Shown here: piece after piece, positions 1-5,772 of the stretch | Numbering within the stretch: the first letter of the stretch is position 1 | Layout of the letters: each line of letters starts with the position of its first letter | Source of the DNA: Tidjanibacter sp. | GTDB lineage: Bacteria > Bacteroidota > Bacteroidia > Bacteroidales > Rikenellaceae | DNA: 5,821 nucleotides | Direction: 5' to 3' | NCBI GenBank assembly: GCA_017630115.1 | Contig: JAGBVY010000022.1 | Span: 1 to 5,821 of the forward strand | Position numbers and translations under genes: made by a program | Notes under the pieces: generated by a model | The model's input: the letters and a program-made list of their open reading frames with translations, nothing else | Databases searched by the model: none | What the model was told of the DNA's origin: nothing

Positions 1-1993
1 GGTAGGTGGTCTCATCGGTCAGATCGCGACGATAGACGTTGTAGTAGTAGGCTGCTGCGCTGCTGCCCGAGATTACAATGCGTGCGGGCAAGATGGCGTC
101 GCCATCGCGCAACAGATTCTTATACTCGGTGTGGCCTGCTGCTACAAGTGCCTCGATGTCGTAGTAGGCGCCGAAATTGACGCTCACATCGATGTCGGCA
201 TAGGTAATCGCTTTGGTTGTGAAGACCTCGCTGAACTGCACATCGGCCAAAAATTCGCCAGTCTTGTAGTCAATCACAACGGCAGCTACGCGGTACTCGG
301 TCTCTGGAATCATATCCCAAACCTCCTCGCTTGCGGGGCCTTGTGAGAGGTTCCACGACGAGAAAGCTGCTACATCGCCCTCATACCAGTCCTCGATAAT
401 CATATCGACGTAACTCCTCACGCCTGCGGCATCTACATCTTTCAGGAATACGGCCCAGTAGTAGTGGTGACCGTTGTCGGAGGGTTTGATGTTTACCCAA
501 GCGGTCTCGGTGTCGATGTTGCTCACCTCAAACTCAAAGACGCAATCCTCTGGCTCGTGCGACGACTCGGTCTTGAATGTGGCTTTGCTGACTGTCTGGG
601 TGGTCATAGTCTCGGCGTCGTAACCAAATGCTACAAATGTATATTCCGTATTGGGATTCATACGCGAGAATGTACGAGTCTTGTTGCCGCGGAAGGTGAA
701 CTCGGGTAGGTAGGAGTCGTAGGTGTTGTAGATGTAGTCGAAAATCTCTTGGTCGCTCATACCCTCAATGGTTTTGCTCTCCACGTCGATGACAACATAG
801 GGGTCGTTGTTGGTGGTGGTGACGTGTACGTCGGCCGTCGATTGGGTGATGTTGCTTACTTCGAGTGTGATTTGGTTGTCCGAGGGGGGTACAGGCTCGG
901 AGGTGTACTCAAAGGTGGCCACCTCGCCAATCAGCTCGCAATCCTCGTTCCACTTGGCAGCATAGAATATATATTTGGTATTGGCCTTGCAGCTCTGGTA
1001 GCCATCGCGGATGTTGCCAATCTCGTTGTACATACTGAAATACTCGTCGCGGCTTTCGATGAAACCGTAGTTGTAGAAGAGCTCGATGTAGTACTCGATG
1101 TCGCCTCGCTGGATGGCCTCTTTGAGGTTGTCGCCATACTCAGCCTTCCACATATTCAGGGTCTCTTCGGAGGTGATGCCGTAGTAGTAGGGTACGCCTG
1201 TGTGGGAGGGGAAAATCTTGTAGTAGAGAATGTGGTCTTCCTCCTCAACCTCAAACTCGAAGGTGATGTCGCCATCCCAAGCAGCCTCCGTAGTGAAGGG
1301 GGCTTTGATGATGGCGGTGGTGCGTTTGCCAGAGGTGGTTATGCCATAGGCATAGAGTACATACTCGGTGCTGGGGCTAAGGTTGGCAAAGAAAATATCC
1401 TCAATGCTACCCACAGCCACAACCTCCTCCAAGTACTGTTCCAAGGTGAGGTCGTTGATTTCGGCAAGGTAGTTGATGTACTCCATATCCTCAATAAAGA
1501 GTGCTTCATCGCTCTCGATACCGTCGAAGTATGCTTTGGAGGTAATCATTGGGAGCCAAGTCAGCTCGGGGTCGGTGGTTACAACCGAGAAGAGTATCTC
1601 AGTGGCGCTAATCTCCTCAACCTCAATCTTCAAAGGCTGGTCGAAACAGCTCTGAGTGACCGTTATGGTCAGGCTCTGCGCCCCCTTGTAGCTTACAGTA
1701 ACCTCGGTCTTGCGCTCCTCGGTGCTCTCGTTCACTGCGGCTATAAACTCAATAGCGCGTGGCTTAGAGGTGTTTACTGCCAACCAGTCGGCGCTCTCGC
1801 TGACGCTGATTCTCTCGCCCTCGACGGGGTTTACAATTTGGTAGGCTATCGATACTGCCGACCCGTCGGAGGGGATGGTAAGCTCGGTCTGGCCGAGTTG
1901 AATCTCGGGGGTTGCCATCTCGGGCTCTTCTTGGCACGAGTAGAGTGTTGTGGCTAACAATACACCCCAGAGTATGGTCCAAAATCTTTTCAT
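1..1993 (-). CDS. BACON-domain lipoprotein with Fn3-like repeats (3' end beyond window)
   Basis: The reading frame starts at 1993 and stays open for 664 codons to the left edge, so the C-terminus is missing. Residues 1-20 form a lipoprotein signal: basic KR, a hydrophobic stretch, and lipobox LYSC with Cys20 as the lipidation site. Acidic residues follow (QEEPE), as in many surface-exported Bacteroidetes lipoproteins. Residues about 28-115 match a BACON domain (ADWLAV near 68-73, then N-x-S-T-E-E-R-K and a closing ITVTQS). From about residue 120 there are at least four Fn3-like units and part of a fifth, each with a TEY/TKY strand motif and a closing F-x-x-T. Tyr- and acid-rich helical inserts sit inside the units. 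BACON and Fn3 domains are associated with carbohydrate or mucin binding and with spacer roles, but no catalytic domain is visible. It follows the Omp28-like gene by 48 bases and is probably co-transcribed with it. The specific ligand is unknown. Confidence 0.88.
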   Translation of the reverse strand, partial: MKRFWTILWGVLLATTLYSCQEEPEMATPEIQLGQTELTIPSDGSAVSIAYQIVNPVEGERISVSESADWLAVNTSKPRAIEFIAAVNESTEERKTEVTVSYKGAQSLTITVTQSCFDQPLKIEVEEISATEILFSVVTTDPELTWLPMITSKAYFDGIESDEALFIEDMEYINYLAEINDLTLEQYLEEVVAVGSIEDIFFANLSPSTEYVLYAYGITTSGKRTTAIIKAPFTTEAAWDGDITFEFEVEEEDHILYYKIFPSHTGVPYYYGITSEETLNMWKAEYGDNLKEAIQRGDIEYYIELFYNYGFIESRDEYFSMYNEIGNIRDGYQSCKANTKYIFYAAKWNEDCELIGEVATFEYTSEPVPPSDNQITLEVSNITQSTADVHVTTTNNDPYVVIDVESKTIEGMSDQEIFDYIYNTYDSYLPEFTFRGNKTRTFSRMNPNTEYTFVAFGYDAETMTTQTVSKATFKTESSHEPEDCVFEFEVSNIDTETAWVNIKPSDNGHHYYWAVFLKDVDAAGVRSYVDMIIEDWYEGDVAAFSSWNLSQGPASEEVWDMIPETEYRVAAVVIDYKTGEFLADVQFSEVFTTKAITYADIDVSVNFGAYYDIEALVAAGHTEYKNLLRDGDAILPARIVISGSSAAAYYYNVYRRDLTDETTY
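2..1633 (-). repeat. Divergent tandem Fn3-like protein repeats within the BACON lipoprotein
   Basis: The repeats are visible only at protein level. Units cover roughly residues 121-236, 241-365, 374-476, 484-594 and 600 onward (cut). Each opens with a strand such as LKIEVEEIS, ITFEFEVEE, ITLEVSNIT or CVFEFEVSN. Each then closes with a motif such as LSPSTEYVLYAYG (205-217), CKANTKYIFYAA (335-346), MNPNTEYTFVAFGYD (445-459) or MIPETEYRVAAVVID (561-575), followed by FTT, FEYT, FKT or FTT. The units are about 105-125 residues, longer than a canonical Fn3 domain of about 90, because of an inserted segment predicted to be helical (for example SDQEIFDYIYNTYDSYL at 413-429). The fifth unit is the least certain because it is truncated by the window edge. 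Confidence 0.7.
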
Positions 1994-2041
1994 ATTTTTC
2001 TTTTTTTATTGTTTTTGTTTGCTGTTTTTGTGCTGAGTAGA
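1994..2041 (-). promoter_or_regulatory. A-rich intercistronic leader (translation initiation region)
   Basis: These 48 bases separate the Omp28-like stop from the BACON lipoprotein start. Read on the minus strand they are almost free of T and rich in A (CAAAAACAATAAAAAAAG just before the start), with no Shine-Dalgarno sequence. A-rich, unstructured leaders are the usual initiation context in Bacteroidetes. I see no hairpin or promoter here, which supports co-transcription of the two lipoprotein genes. Confidence 0.6.
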
Positions 2042-3157
2042 TTAGTTGTAGGCGTAGGCTACTGTGCCATTGATGGGGCAGAGGGCGCAGTTTACAAGCT
2101 CAAATCCACCTTTACCGTCGTCGGTGGTGACAATCACGATGAGCTTGCAGTTGGCCTCATACCACTTGTCGTCCAACTCTACCGCAGCTATGTAGGTGGC
2201 CTCTTCGCCGCTCTCCACGAGGCCTATGTTGTGGCCGTAGATGTTCTCGGTTTTGTTCTCGCCAACCATATGTCGCAGACAGTTGTTGTGGATGTGCTGC
2301 CAGGCTGCCGTAGCACCGCTCTGGGTAGCTTGGATTGCATCTTCAAGCACCCATACAGCCACTCGATAGTTGCCACTCTTGGCCGCTTTCACGCCAACGT
2401 GGGTGTAGATTTGGCCCTCAATAATGGTTGCCGAGGCTGCAATGGCTGCGTCGGCCTTGGGGCAGTGGATGTCGTCAATCTTGCTCTTGATGTCCTCCTC
2501 TTCGTAGGCTGTGTCGGTGGTGAGATTGAATGTGAGCCAAGGGTAAACCTTAACATTCATCGCACCCGAGAGAAGCATTGCTGCCGAGGAGTAGGCGTTG
2601 TCCTGATAGATGTCGTAGGAGTGCGATGCAACAATGTGATACTTATCTGCGTAGGCCTCCTCGCCACTGATTTTTTTCAACCTCGAAGTGAGGGTGGGGC
2701 AGTTGGGACAGGTCGAGCCGGTGTGCTGAATCAGAAGGGCACGATGGTGGAAGTCGGTGGAGGCTTTGTCGCTGTCGGCCGGTAGGTCGGCAATGCCACT
2801 TACAGCCTCAATCTTGACGGTGTTGGATATAGCCAAGCCGTAGATAGCATATATCTTGTGGGTGGCGTCGGCCGAGGCGGTTACTACGGCCGAGCTGAGG
2901 GGCTCGCTGCTATCCTCGTCGTATATCTCGGCTTTGGAGGTGACGTCGTGAATCATACCGCTTTTGTCGGTCAGCAGCACAGTGAGTGTGGCAGCGTCGG
3001 AGCCATTGGCGCGGATGATTGAGCGGTTGCTCAGAAGCGAAATCTCGCCTTCGAGCAGGGAGTCATCATCACCGTTGTTGGGTGTTTGACCTTCGCAACC
3101 TACGAGCAATGATGTGAGTGCAAATAGCCAAATAAGAAGTGTTGAAAGTTTTTTCAT
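2042..3157 (-). CDS. Omp28-family outer membrane lipoprotein with thioredoxin-like fold
   Basis: The complete 371-residue protein starts at 3157 and stops with TAA at 2044-2042. Residues 1-21 are a lipoprotein signal (MKKLSTLLIW, hydrophobic core, lipobox LVGC, Cys21), followed by a polar, acidic linker (NNGDDD). Residues about 36-120 look like a bacterial Ig-like domain (IIRANGSDAATLTVLLTDKSG). From about 138 the pattern is thioredoxin-like: ALLIQHTGSTCPNCP carries CxxC at Cys150 and Cys153, and VYPWLTFN (204-211) fits a cis-proline loop. The later segments RVAVWVLEDAIQATQ (265-279) and HIHNNCLRHMVG (288-299) are typical of Omp28-related proteins, first known from Porphyromonas gingivalis. 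A second CxxC, CALC, lies at 357-360. The family is surface or periplasmic with a poorly defined function, and thiol redox or adhesion are guesses. It appears to be the first gene of the leftward unit. Confidence 0.87.
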   Translation of the reverse strand: MKKLSTLLIWLFALTSLLVGCEGQTPNNGDDDSLLEGEISLLSNRSIIRANGSDAATLTVLLTDKSGMIHDVTSKAEIYDEDSSEPLSSAVVTASADATHKIYAIYGLAISNTVKIEAVSGIADLPADSDKASTDFHHRALLIQHTGSTCPNCPTLTSRLKKISGEEAYADKYHIVASHSYDIYQDNAYSSAAMLLSGAMNVKVYPWLTFNLTTDTAYEEEDIKSKIDDIHCPKADAAIAASATIIEGQIYTHVGVKAAKSGNYRVAVWVLEDAIQATQSGATAAWQHIHNNCLRHMVGENKTENIYGHNIGLVESGEEATYIAAVELDDKWYEANCKLIVIVTTDDGKGGFELVNCALCPINGTVAYAYN

Positions 3158-3225
3158 TGATGTAAATTTAGTGGTTGTTTTGGTTGTTGTGTCGTTTTAT
3201 ACCCTTTTAGGGCGTTTATATCGAG

Positions 3226-3233
3226 CAAATGTA
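3226..3233 (-). promoter_or_regulatory. Candidate -7 promoter element for the lipoprotein pair
   Basis: The minus strand reads TACATTTG, an exact fit to the Bacteroidetes -7 consensus TAnnTTTG. It lies 68 bases upstream of the Omp28-like start codon, implying a leader of about 60 bases. No clear TTTG -33 element is present at the usual spacing of about 19 bases. Instead that position is covered by the left arm of an inverted repeat, which could mean that an activator is needed or that a repressor binds there. Confidence 0.5.
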
Positions 3234-3254
3234 ACTCTTTTTTTGGGAAATGCG

Positions 3255-3316
3255 TTTTTGTGACACCACTTTTTTTCTATCCTGTGCCACATTTTGCTCC
3301 TCTTGTGTCACAAAAA
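3255..3316. repeat. Perfect 12-base inverted repeat in the divergent promoter region
   Basis: The left arm TTTTTGTGACAC (3255-3266) is the exact reverse complement of the right arm GTGTCACAAAAA (3305-3316). The arms are 38 bases apart. The match extends outward by four more bases (TGCG at 3251-3254 against CGCA at 3318-3321) if one extra T is allowed at 3317. The left arm covers the -33 region of the candidate leftward promoter, so paired operator sites for a DNA-binding regulator are plausible. The regulator is not identifiable. Confidence 0.65.
3259..3312. promoter_or_regulatory. Three TGTGnCAC motifs, possible operator array
   Basis: TGTGACAC at 3259-3266, TGTGCCACA at 3283-3291 and TGTGTCACA at 3304-3312 share a short palindromic core. 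They start 24 and 21 bases apart, close to two helical turns. The outer two are the cores of the inverted repeat arms, while the middle one is independent of that repeat. The half-site TGTG/CACA recalls Crp/Fnr-type and Rex-type operators, but the one-base spacer differs from the usual six-base spacing, so no family can be assigned. Confidence 0.4.
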
Positions 3317-3338
3317 TCGCACGTCGTAAATCGTGCGA
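3317..3338 (-). terminator. GC-rich hairpin with T-tract on minus strand (terminator-like)
   Basis: On the minus strand TCGCACG (3338-3332) pairs with CGTGCGA (3323-3317) around an 8-base loop, and five T residues follow at once (3316-3312). This is the form of a short intrinsic terminator for leftward transcription. No leftward gene lies to its right within the window, so it may insulate the lipoprotein genes, act as an attenuator for an upstream start site, or simply be a DNA palindrome. On the plus strand no T-tract follows. Confidence 0.4.
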
Positions 3339-3415
3339 GGGGACCGGAAGAGAAAAATTGTGTTGAAGGATGAAAAATATGGCTCGGAGGTGTTATGATG
3401 AGAGAAAATTTTTTG

Positions 3416-3423
3416 TATTTTTG
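3416..3423 (+). promoter_or_regulatory. Candidate -7 promoter element for the rightward pair
   Basis: TATTTTTG fits the Bacteroidetes -7 consensus TAnnTTTG exactly and lies 25 bases before the start codon of the small membrane protein, implying a leader of about 20 bases. The expected -33 TTTG is not clear; the closest sequence near 3390-3397 is GTGTTATG. The flanking T-rich run makes a chance match more likely than for the leftward element. Confidence 0.45.
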
Positions 3424-3448
3424 AGGTGCTAATTTAGAATAACTCCGT

Positions 3449-3718
3449 ATGTACGATTATCGAGCATTGCGTAAAGTGGTCACCCTCTTGGCCGTACTCT
3501 TTGGTGTGGTCTTGGTTGTGTTGGTGGTTACATCGCTGCCACTGAATAAGTTTGCGCTCTTGTCGGTGGTGCTTATGGTTGTTGTGGGTATCTATTTCAC
3601 CTTGATTCCTATTAGGCTTCTTGGCGAGATGGCCGACTTGGAGAAACGTGTGGAGCTCTACAAACGCAAGTGCGACGAGCTAACCAAACAGAGTAGTGCA
3701 CAAGAGAAGAAAGACTAA
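3449..3718 (+). CDS. Small two-helix membrane protein with basic and acidic coiled tail
   Basis: This 89-residue protein is not recognised as a named family. After a short basic N-terminus (YDYRALRK) there are two hydrophobic helices, at about residues 10-29 (VVTLLAVLFGVVLVVLVVTS) and 35-57 (FALLSVVLMVVVGIYF and on), joined by a tight LPLNK turn. The remainder, about 58-89, is a charged helix (EMADLEKRVELYKRKCDELTK) with heptad-like spacing, suggesting a short coiled coil and self-association. No enzyme motif is present. Both ends probably face the cytoplasm by the positive-inside tendency, which is an inference. The gene ends 25 bases before the dehydrogenase start with no terminator between, so the two are probably co-transcribed. 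The ATG is preceded by a perfect -7 box and no better start is available. Confidence 0.75.
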   Translation: MYDYRALRKVVTLLAVLFGVVLVVLVVTSLPLNKFALLSVVLMVVVGIYFTLIPIRLLGEMADLEKRVELYKRKCDELTKQSSAQEKKD

Positions 3719-3743
3719 CCTTTTTATTATACCAGAACGTAAA

Positions 3744-4691
3744 ATGAAACGTATTCTTATTGCTGGCGCAGGTGGCCAGATTGGTTCCGAACTGACGGGC
3801 TATCTTCGCAAAATCTACGGACCTGAAAATGTTGTTGCAGCCGACCTTAGGGAGTGTCCCCACTTGGCTTACGACGGTCCTTTCGAGATTCTCAACATCC
3901 TCGACCGTGAGGCCTATGCTGCACTTGTTCGCAGCTACAACATCGACACCATCTTCAACCTCGTAGCGGTGCTTTCGGCTACGGGCGAGAAGAATCCTCA
4001 GGGCGCGTGGAATGTAAATATGGGCGCTCTGATGAACTCGTTGGAGATTGCTCGTGAGTATGGTTGTGCTCTGTTTACCCCCAGTAGTATTGGTGCTTTT
4101 GGTGGTGACTTCGAGAGGGATAACACTCCTCAGGATGTATCAATGCAGCCCAACACCATCTATGGTGTGTGCAAGGTTACCGGTGAGCTACTATCCAACT
4201 ACTACAACACTCGCTTTGGTGTTGATACCCGTAGCGTGCGCTTCCCCGGCATCATCTCCAATGTGACTATGCCCGGTGGAGGTACTACCGACTACGCTGT
4301 TGAGATTTTCTACGAGGCTGTAAAGACGGGCCACTACACTTGCCCCGTGCCTGCCGATGTCTATATGGATATGATGTATATGCCCGATGCGCTCAAATCT
4401 ATTGTTGATTTGATGGAGGCCGATCCCACCAAGTTGCGCCACCGCAACTCGTTCAATATCGCATCGATGAGCTTCACCCCCGAGATTCTCGCTGCCGAGA
4501 TTCGCAAGCACATCCCCGAGTTCACTATGGACTACGATGTCGATCCTGTTAAGGAGGAGATTTCGCGTAGTTGGCCCAACAAACTCGACGACAGTTGCGC
4601 TCGTGAGGAGTGGGGCTGGTCGCCCGACTGGGATTTGGAGAAGATGGTTGTCGATATGCTCCAAGCTGTACGCAAGAAATTGGGCAAATAG
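3744..4691 (+). CDS. tdh: L-threonine 3-dehydrogenase, SDR type (NAD-dependent)
   Basis: The 315-residue cytoplasmic enzyme would oxidise L-threonine to 2-amino-3-ketobutyrate with NAD+, which Kbl then splits to glycine and acetyl-CoA; no kbl gene is in this window. The Rossmann motif GAGGQIG is at 8-14, and Asp34 at the end of the second strand favours NAD. Active-site residues are Ser114/Ser115 in TPSSIGAFG, and Tyr140 and Lys144 in the YGVCK pair. Diagnostic stretches for the epimerase-like threonine dehydrogenases are LSATGEKNPQGAWNVNM (77-93), RFPGIIS (166-172), PGGGTTDYAVEIFYEA (177-192), DMMYMPDALK (209-218) and LDDSCAREEWGW (281-292). Length matches the SDR-type family and not the zinc-dependent Tdh of E. 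coli. The ATG at 3744 is chosen because the Rossmann strand begins right after it (MKRILIAGAGG). An in-frame GTG at 3696 would add 16 polar residues and overlap the upstream gene. Confidence 0.93.
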   Translation: MKRILIAGAGGQIGSELTGYLRKIYGPENVVAADLRECPHLAYDGPFEILNILDREAYAALVRSYNIDTIFNLVAVLSATGEKNPQGAWNVNMGALMNSLEIAREYGCALFTPSSIGAFGGDFERDNTPQDVSMQPNTIYGVCKVTGELLSNYYNTRFGVDTRSVRFPGIISNVTMPGGGTTDYAVEIFYEAVKTGHYTCPVPADVYMDMMYMPDALKSIVDLMEADPTKLRHRNSFNIASMSFTPEILAAEIRKHIPEFTMDYDVDPVKEEISRSWPNKLDDSCAREEWGWSPDWDLEKMVVDMLQAVRKKLGK

Positions 4692-4707
4692 ATACCGATT
4701 TTACCAA

Positions 4708-4746
4708 CAAAGCGCAGGCCTTCCACCTGCGCTTTGTCGCTTTTTT
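4708..4746 (+). terminator. Intrinsic terminator after threonine dehydrogenase gene
   Basis: CAAAGCGCAGG (4708-4718) pairs perfectly with CCTGCGCTTTG (4726-4736) around a 7-base loop. Four bases later comes a run of six T (4741-4746). The hairpin begins 16 bases after the stop codon, as expected for a terminator of the rightward pair. The short gap before the T-tract is slightly atypical, and some readthrough into the next gene is possible. Confidence 0.8.
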
Positions 4747-4770
4747 ATGAATATATAAATACGAATTACT

Positions 4771-5772
4771 ATGAGAGCTGCAATCTATGGCGCGGGGTCG
4801 TTGGGAACGATTCTCGGCGCATACATAACTAAAAATGGAGGACAAATCGAACTCATCAACCGCAACCGTGCACACGTTGAGGCCCTGAGAGAGAAGGGCG
4901 CTCAGGTGGTGGGTACGGTCAATTTCACCCAGCCAGTGGTCGCCTACTTGCCCGAGCAGATGGAGGGTAAGTACGACATCATCTTTCTGATGACCAAGCA
5001 ACAGCAAAATGGCGAGGTGGTGGGCCGTTTGAAAGAGTTTCTCGCCGACGACGGTGTTATCGTCACCCTCCAAAATGGTATTCCAGAGTTGCAGATTGGC
5101 CAGATTGTGGGTGACAATCGTACTCTGGGTTGTACGGTGGCGTGGGGTGCTACGATGCAGGGGGCTGGTGTGTGCGAGCTTACCTCCGAGCCCGACAGCC
5201 TTACCTTCTCGCTCGGCTCGCTCACCTCGGAGCGCAATGGCCACTTCGAAGAGGTGAAGGCCCTGTTGGAGATGATGGGTCCCGTTGAGGTGGACGACAA
5301 CTTTGTTGGCACTCGTTGGAGTAAGCTGCTCATCAATGCCTCCTTCTCGGGTATGAGCGCCGTGTTGGGATGCACTTTCGGTGAGGCTGCCAAAGATAAG
5401 GCCTCGCGACGCATCGTGCAGGCACTCATCAAGGAGTGTATCGATGTCTGCGCTAAGGGTGGCATACGCATAGAGCCTGTGCAGGGTAAGGATATTGTAA
5501 AGTTGCTCGACTATAAAAGCGCTCTTAAAAAGGCCATTTCGTTCTTTATCATCCCCATAGCTATCCGCAAACACGCTCTATTGAAGGCAAGTATGTTGCA
5601 GGATATTGAGAAGGGCAAACTGACCGAAGTTGATGCTATCAATGGCGTTGTTAGTGCTTATGGTCGTAAGGTGGGCTGTCCTACCCCAATGAACGACAAG
5701 GTGGTGGAGATTATCCATCGCATTGAGCGTGGGGAGCTTACTGCTTCGTTTGAGAATTTGAAGTTGTTTTAG
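4771..5772 (+). CDS. panE: 2-dehydropantoate 2-reductase (ketopantoate reductase) family protein
   Basis: The 333-residue cytoplasmic protein belongs to the ApbA/PanE family, which reduces 2-dehydropantoate to pantoate with NADPH on the way to pantothenate and coenzyme A. The N-terminal Rossmann motif GAGSLGT is at 7-13, and Asn30-Arg31 at the end of the second strand suits NADPH. By eye, family residues are Lys76 (TKQQQN), Asn102 (LQNGIPE), the catalytic Lys185 and Asn189 (KLLINASFSG), Ser274 (KASMLQDIEKG) and Glu286 (LTEVDAINGVV). The closing PTPMND (304-309) is also typical. It is about 30 residues longer than E. coli PanE (303), with extra sequence around 235-272 that includes a hydrophobic patch ISFFIIPIAI. 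A position that is Asn184 in E. coli appears to be Ser193. The gene lies 79 bases after tdh, beyond a terminator, with only a poor promoter match. The substrate is probable, not certain, because the family has paralogues. Confidence 0.85.
   Translation: MRAAIYGAGSLGTILGAYITKNGGQIELINRNRAHVEALREKGAQVVGTVNFTQPVVAYLPEQMEGKYDIIFLMTKQQQNGEVVGRLKEFLADDGVIVTLQNGIPELQIGQIVGDNRTLGCTVAWGATMQGAGVCELTSEPDSLTFSLGSLTSERNGHFEEVKALLEMMGPVEVDDNFVGTRWSKLLINASFSGMSAVLGCTFGEAAKDKASRRIVQALIKECIDVCAKGGIRIEPVQGKDIVKLLDYKSALKKAISFFIIPIAIRKHALLKASMLQDIEKGKLTEVDAINGVVSAYGRKVGCPTPMNDKVVEIIHRIERGELTASFENLKLF

Larger units (their letters stand above)
3158..3448. other. Divergent intergenic region, 291 bases
   Basis: This gene-free region separates the leftward lipoprotein pair from the rightward membrane protein and dehydrogenase pair. 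It is clearly more A+T-rich than the genes. It holds a candidate promoter on each strand, an inverted repeat with 12-base arms, three TGTGnCAC motifs and a GC-rich hairpin, each listed separately. A small palindrome CCCTTTTAGGG lies at 3202-3212, inside the likely 5' leader of the Omp28-like gene. No tRNA, credible small ORF or riboswitch class is recognisable. Confidence 0.8.

Noticed and set aside
749..1957. 402-codon open frame on the plus strand
   Set aside because: It lies opposite the clear BACON/Fn3 lipoprotein frame. Its translation is repetitive in Val, Gly and Leu with no signal, domain or motif, as expected for the complement of a coding frame rich in GAG, GAC and ACC codons.
2009..2785. 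258-codon open frame on the plus strand
   Set aside because: It is antisense to the Omp28-like gene, which has a lipoprotein signal and family motifs; the plus-strand product shows none.
3370..3432. 20-codon ORF in the divergent intergenic region
   Set aside because: It spans the candidate -7 element of the rightward promoter, so it would not be on that transcript, and its composition is not protein-like.
3696..3743. Upstream GTG start extending the threonine dehydrogenase by 16 residues
   Set aside because: It would overlap the small membrane protein gene by 23 bases and place a polar extension before the Rossmann strand, where this family begins at MKRILI.
4733..4763. Possible panE promoter (TTTG, 19-base spacer, TAAATACG)
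   Set aside because: Only four of the six fixed -7 positions fit TAnnTTTG, and the -33 part lies within the terminator stem. The match is too weak to list as a feature.
4549..5574. 341-codon open frame on the minus strand
   Set aside because: It is antisense to the end of tdh, the terminator and most of panE. It would have to read through the terminator hairpin region, and its product has no recognisable domain.
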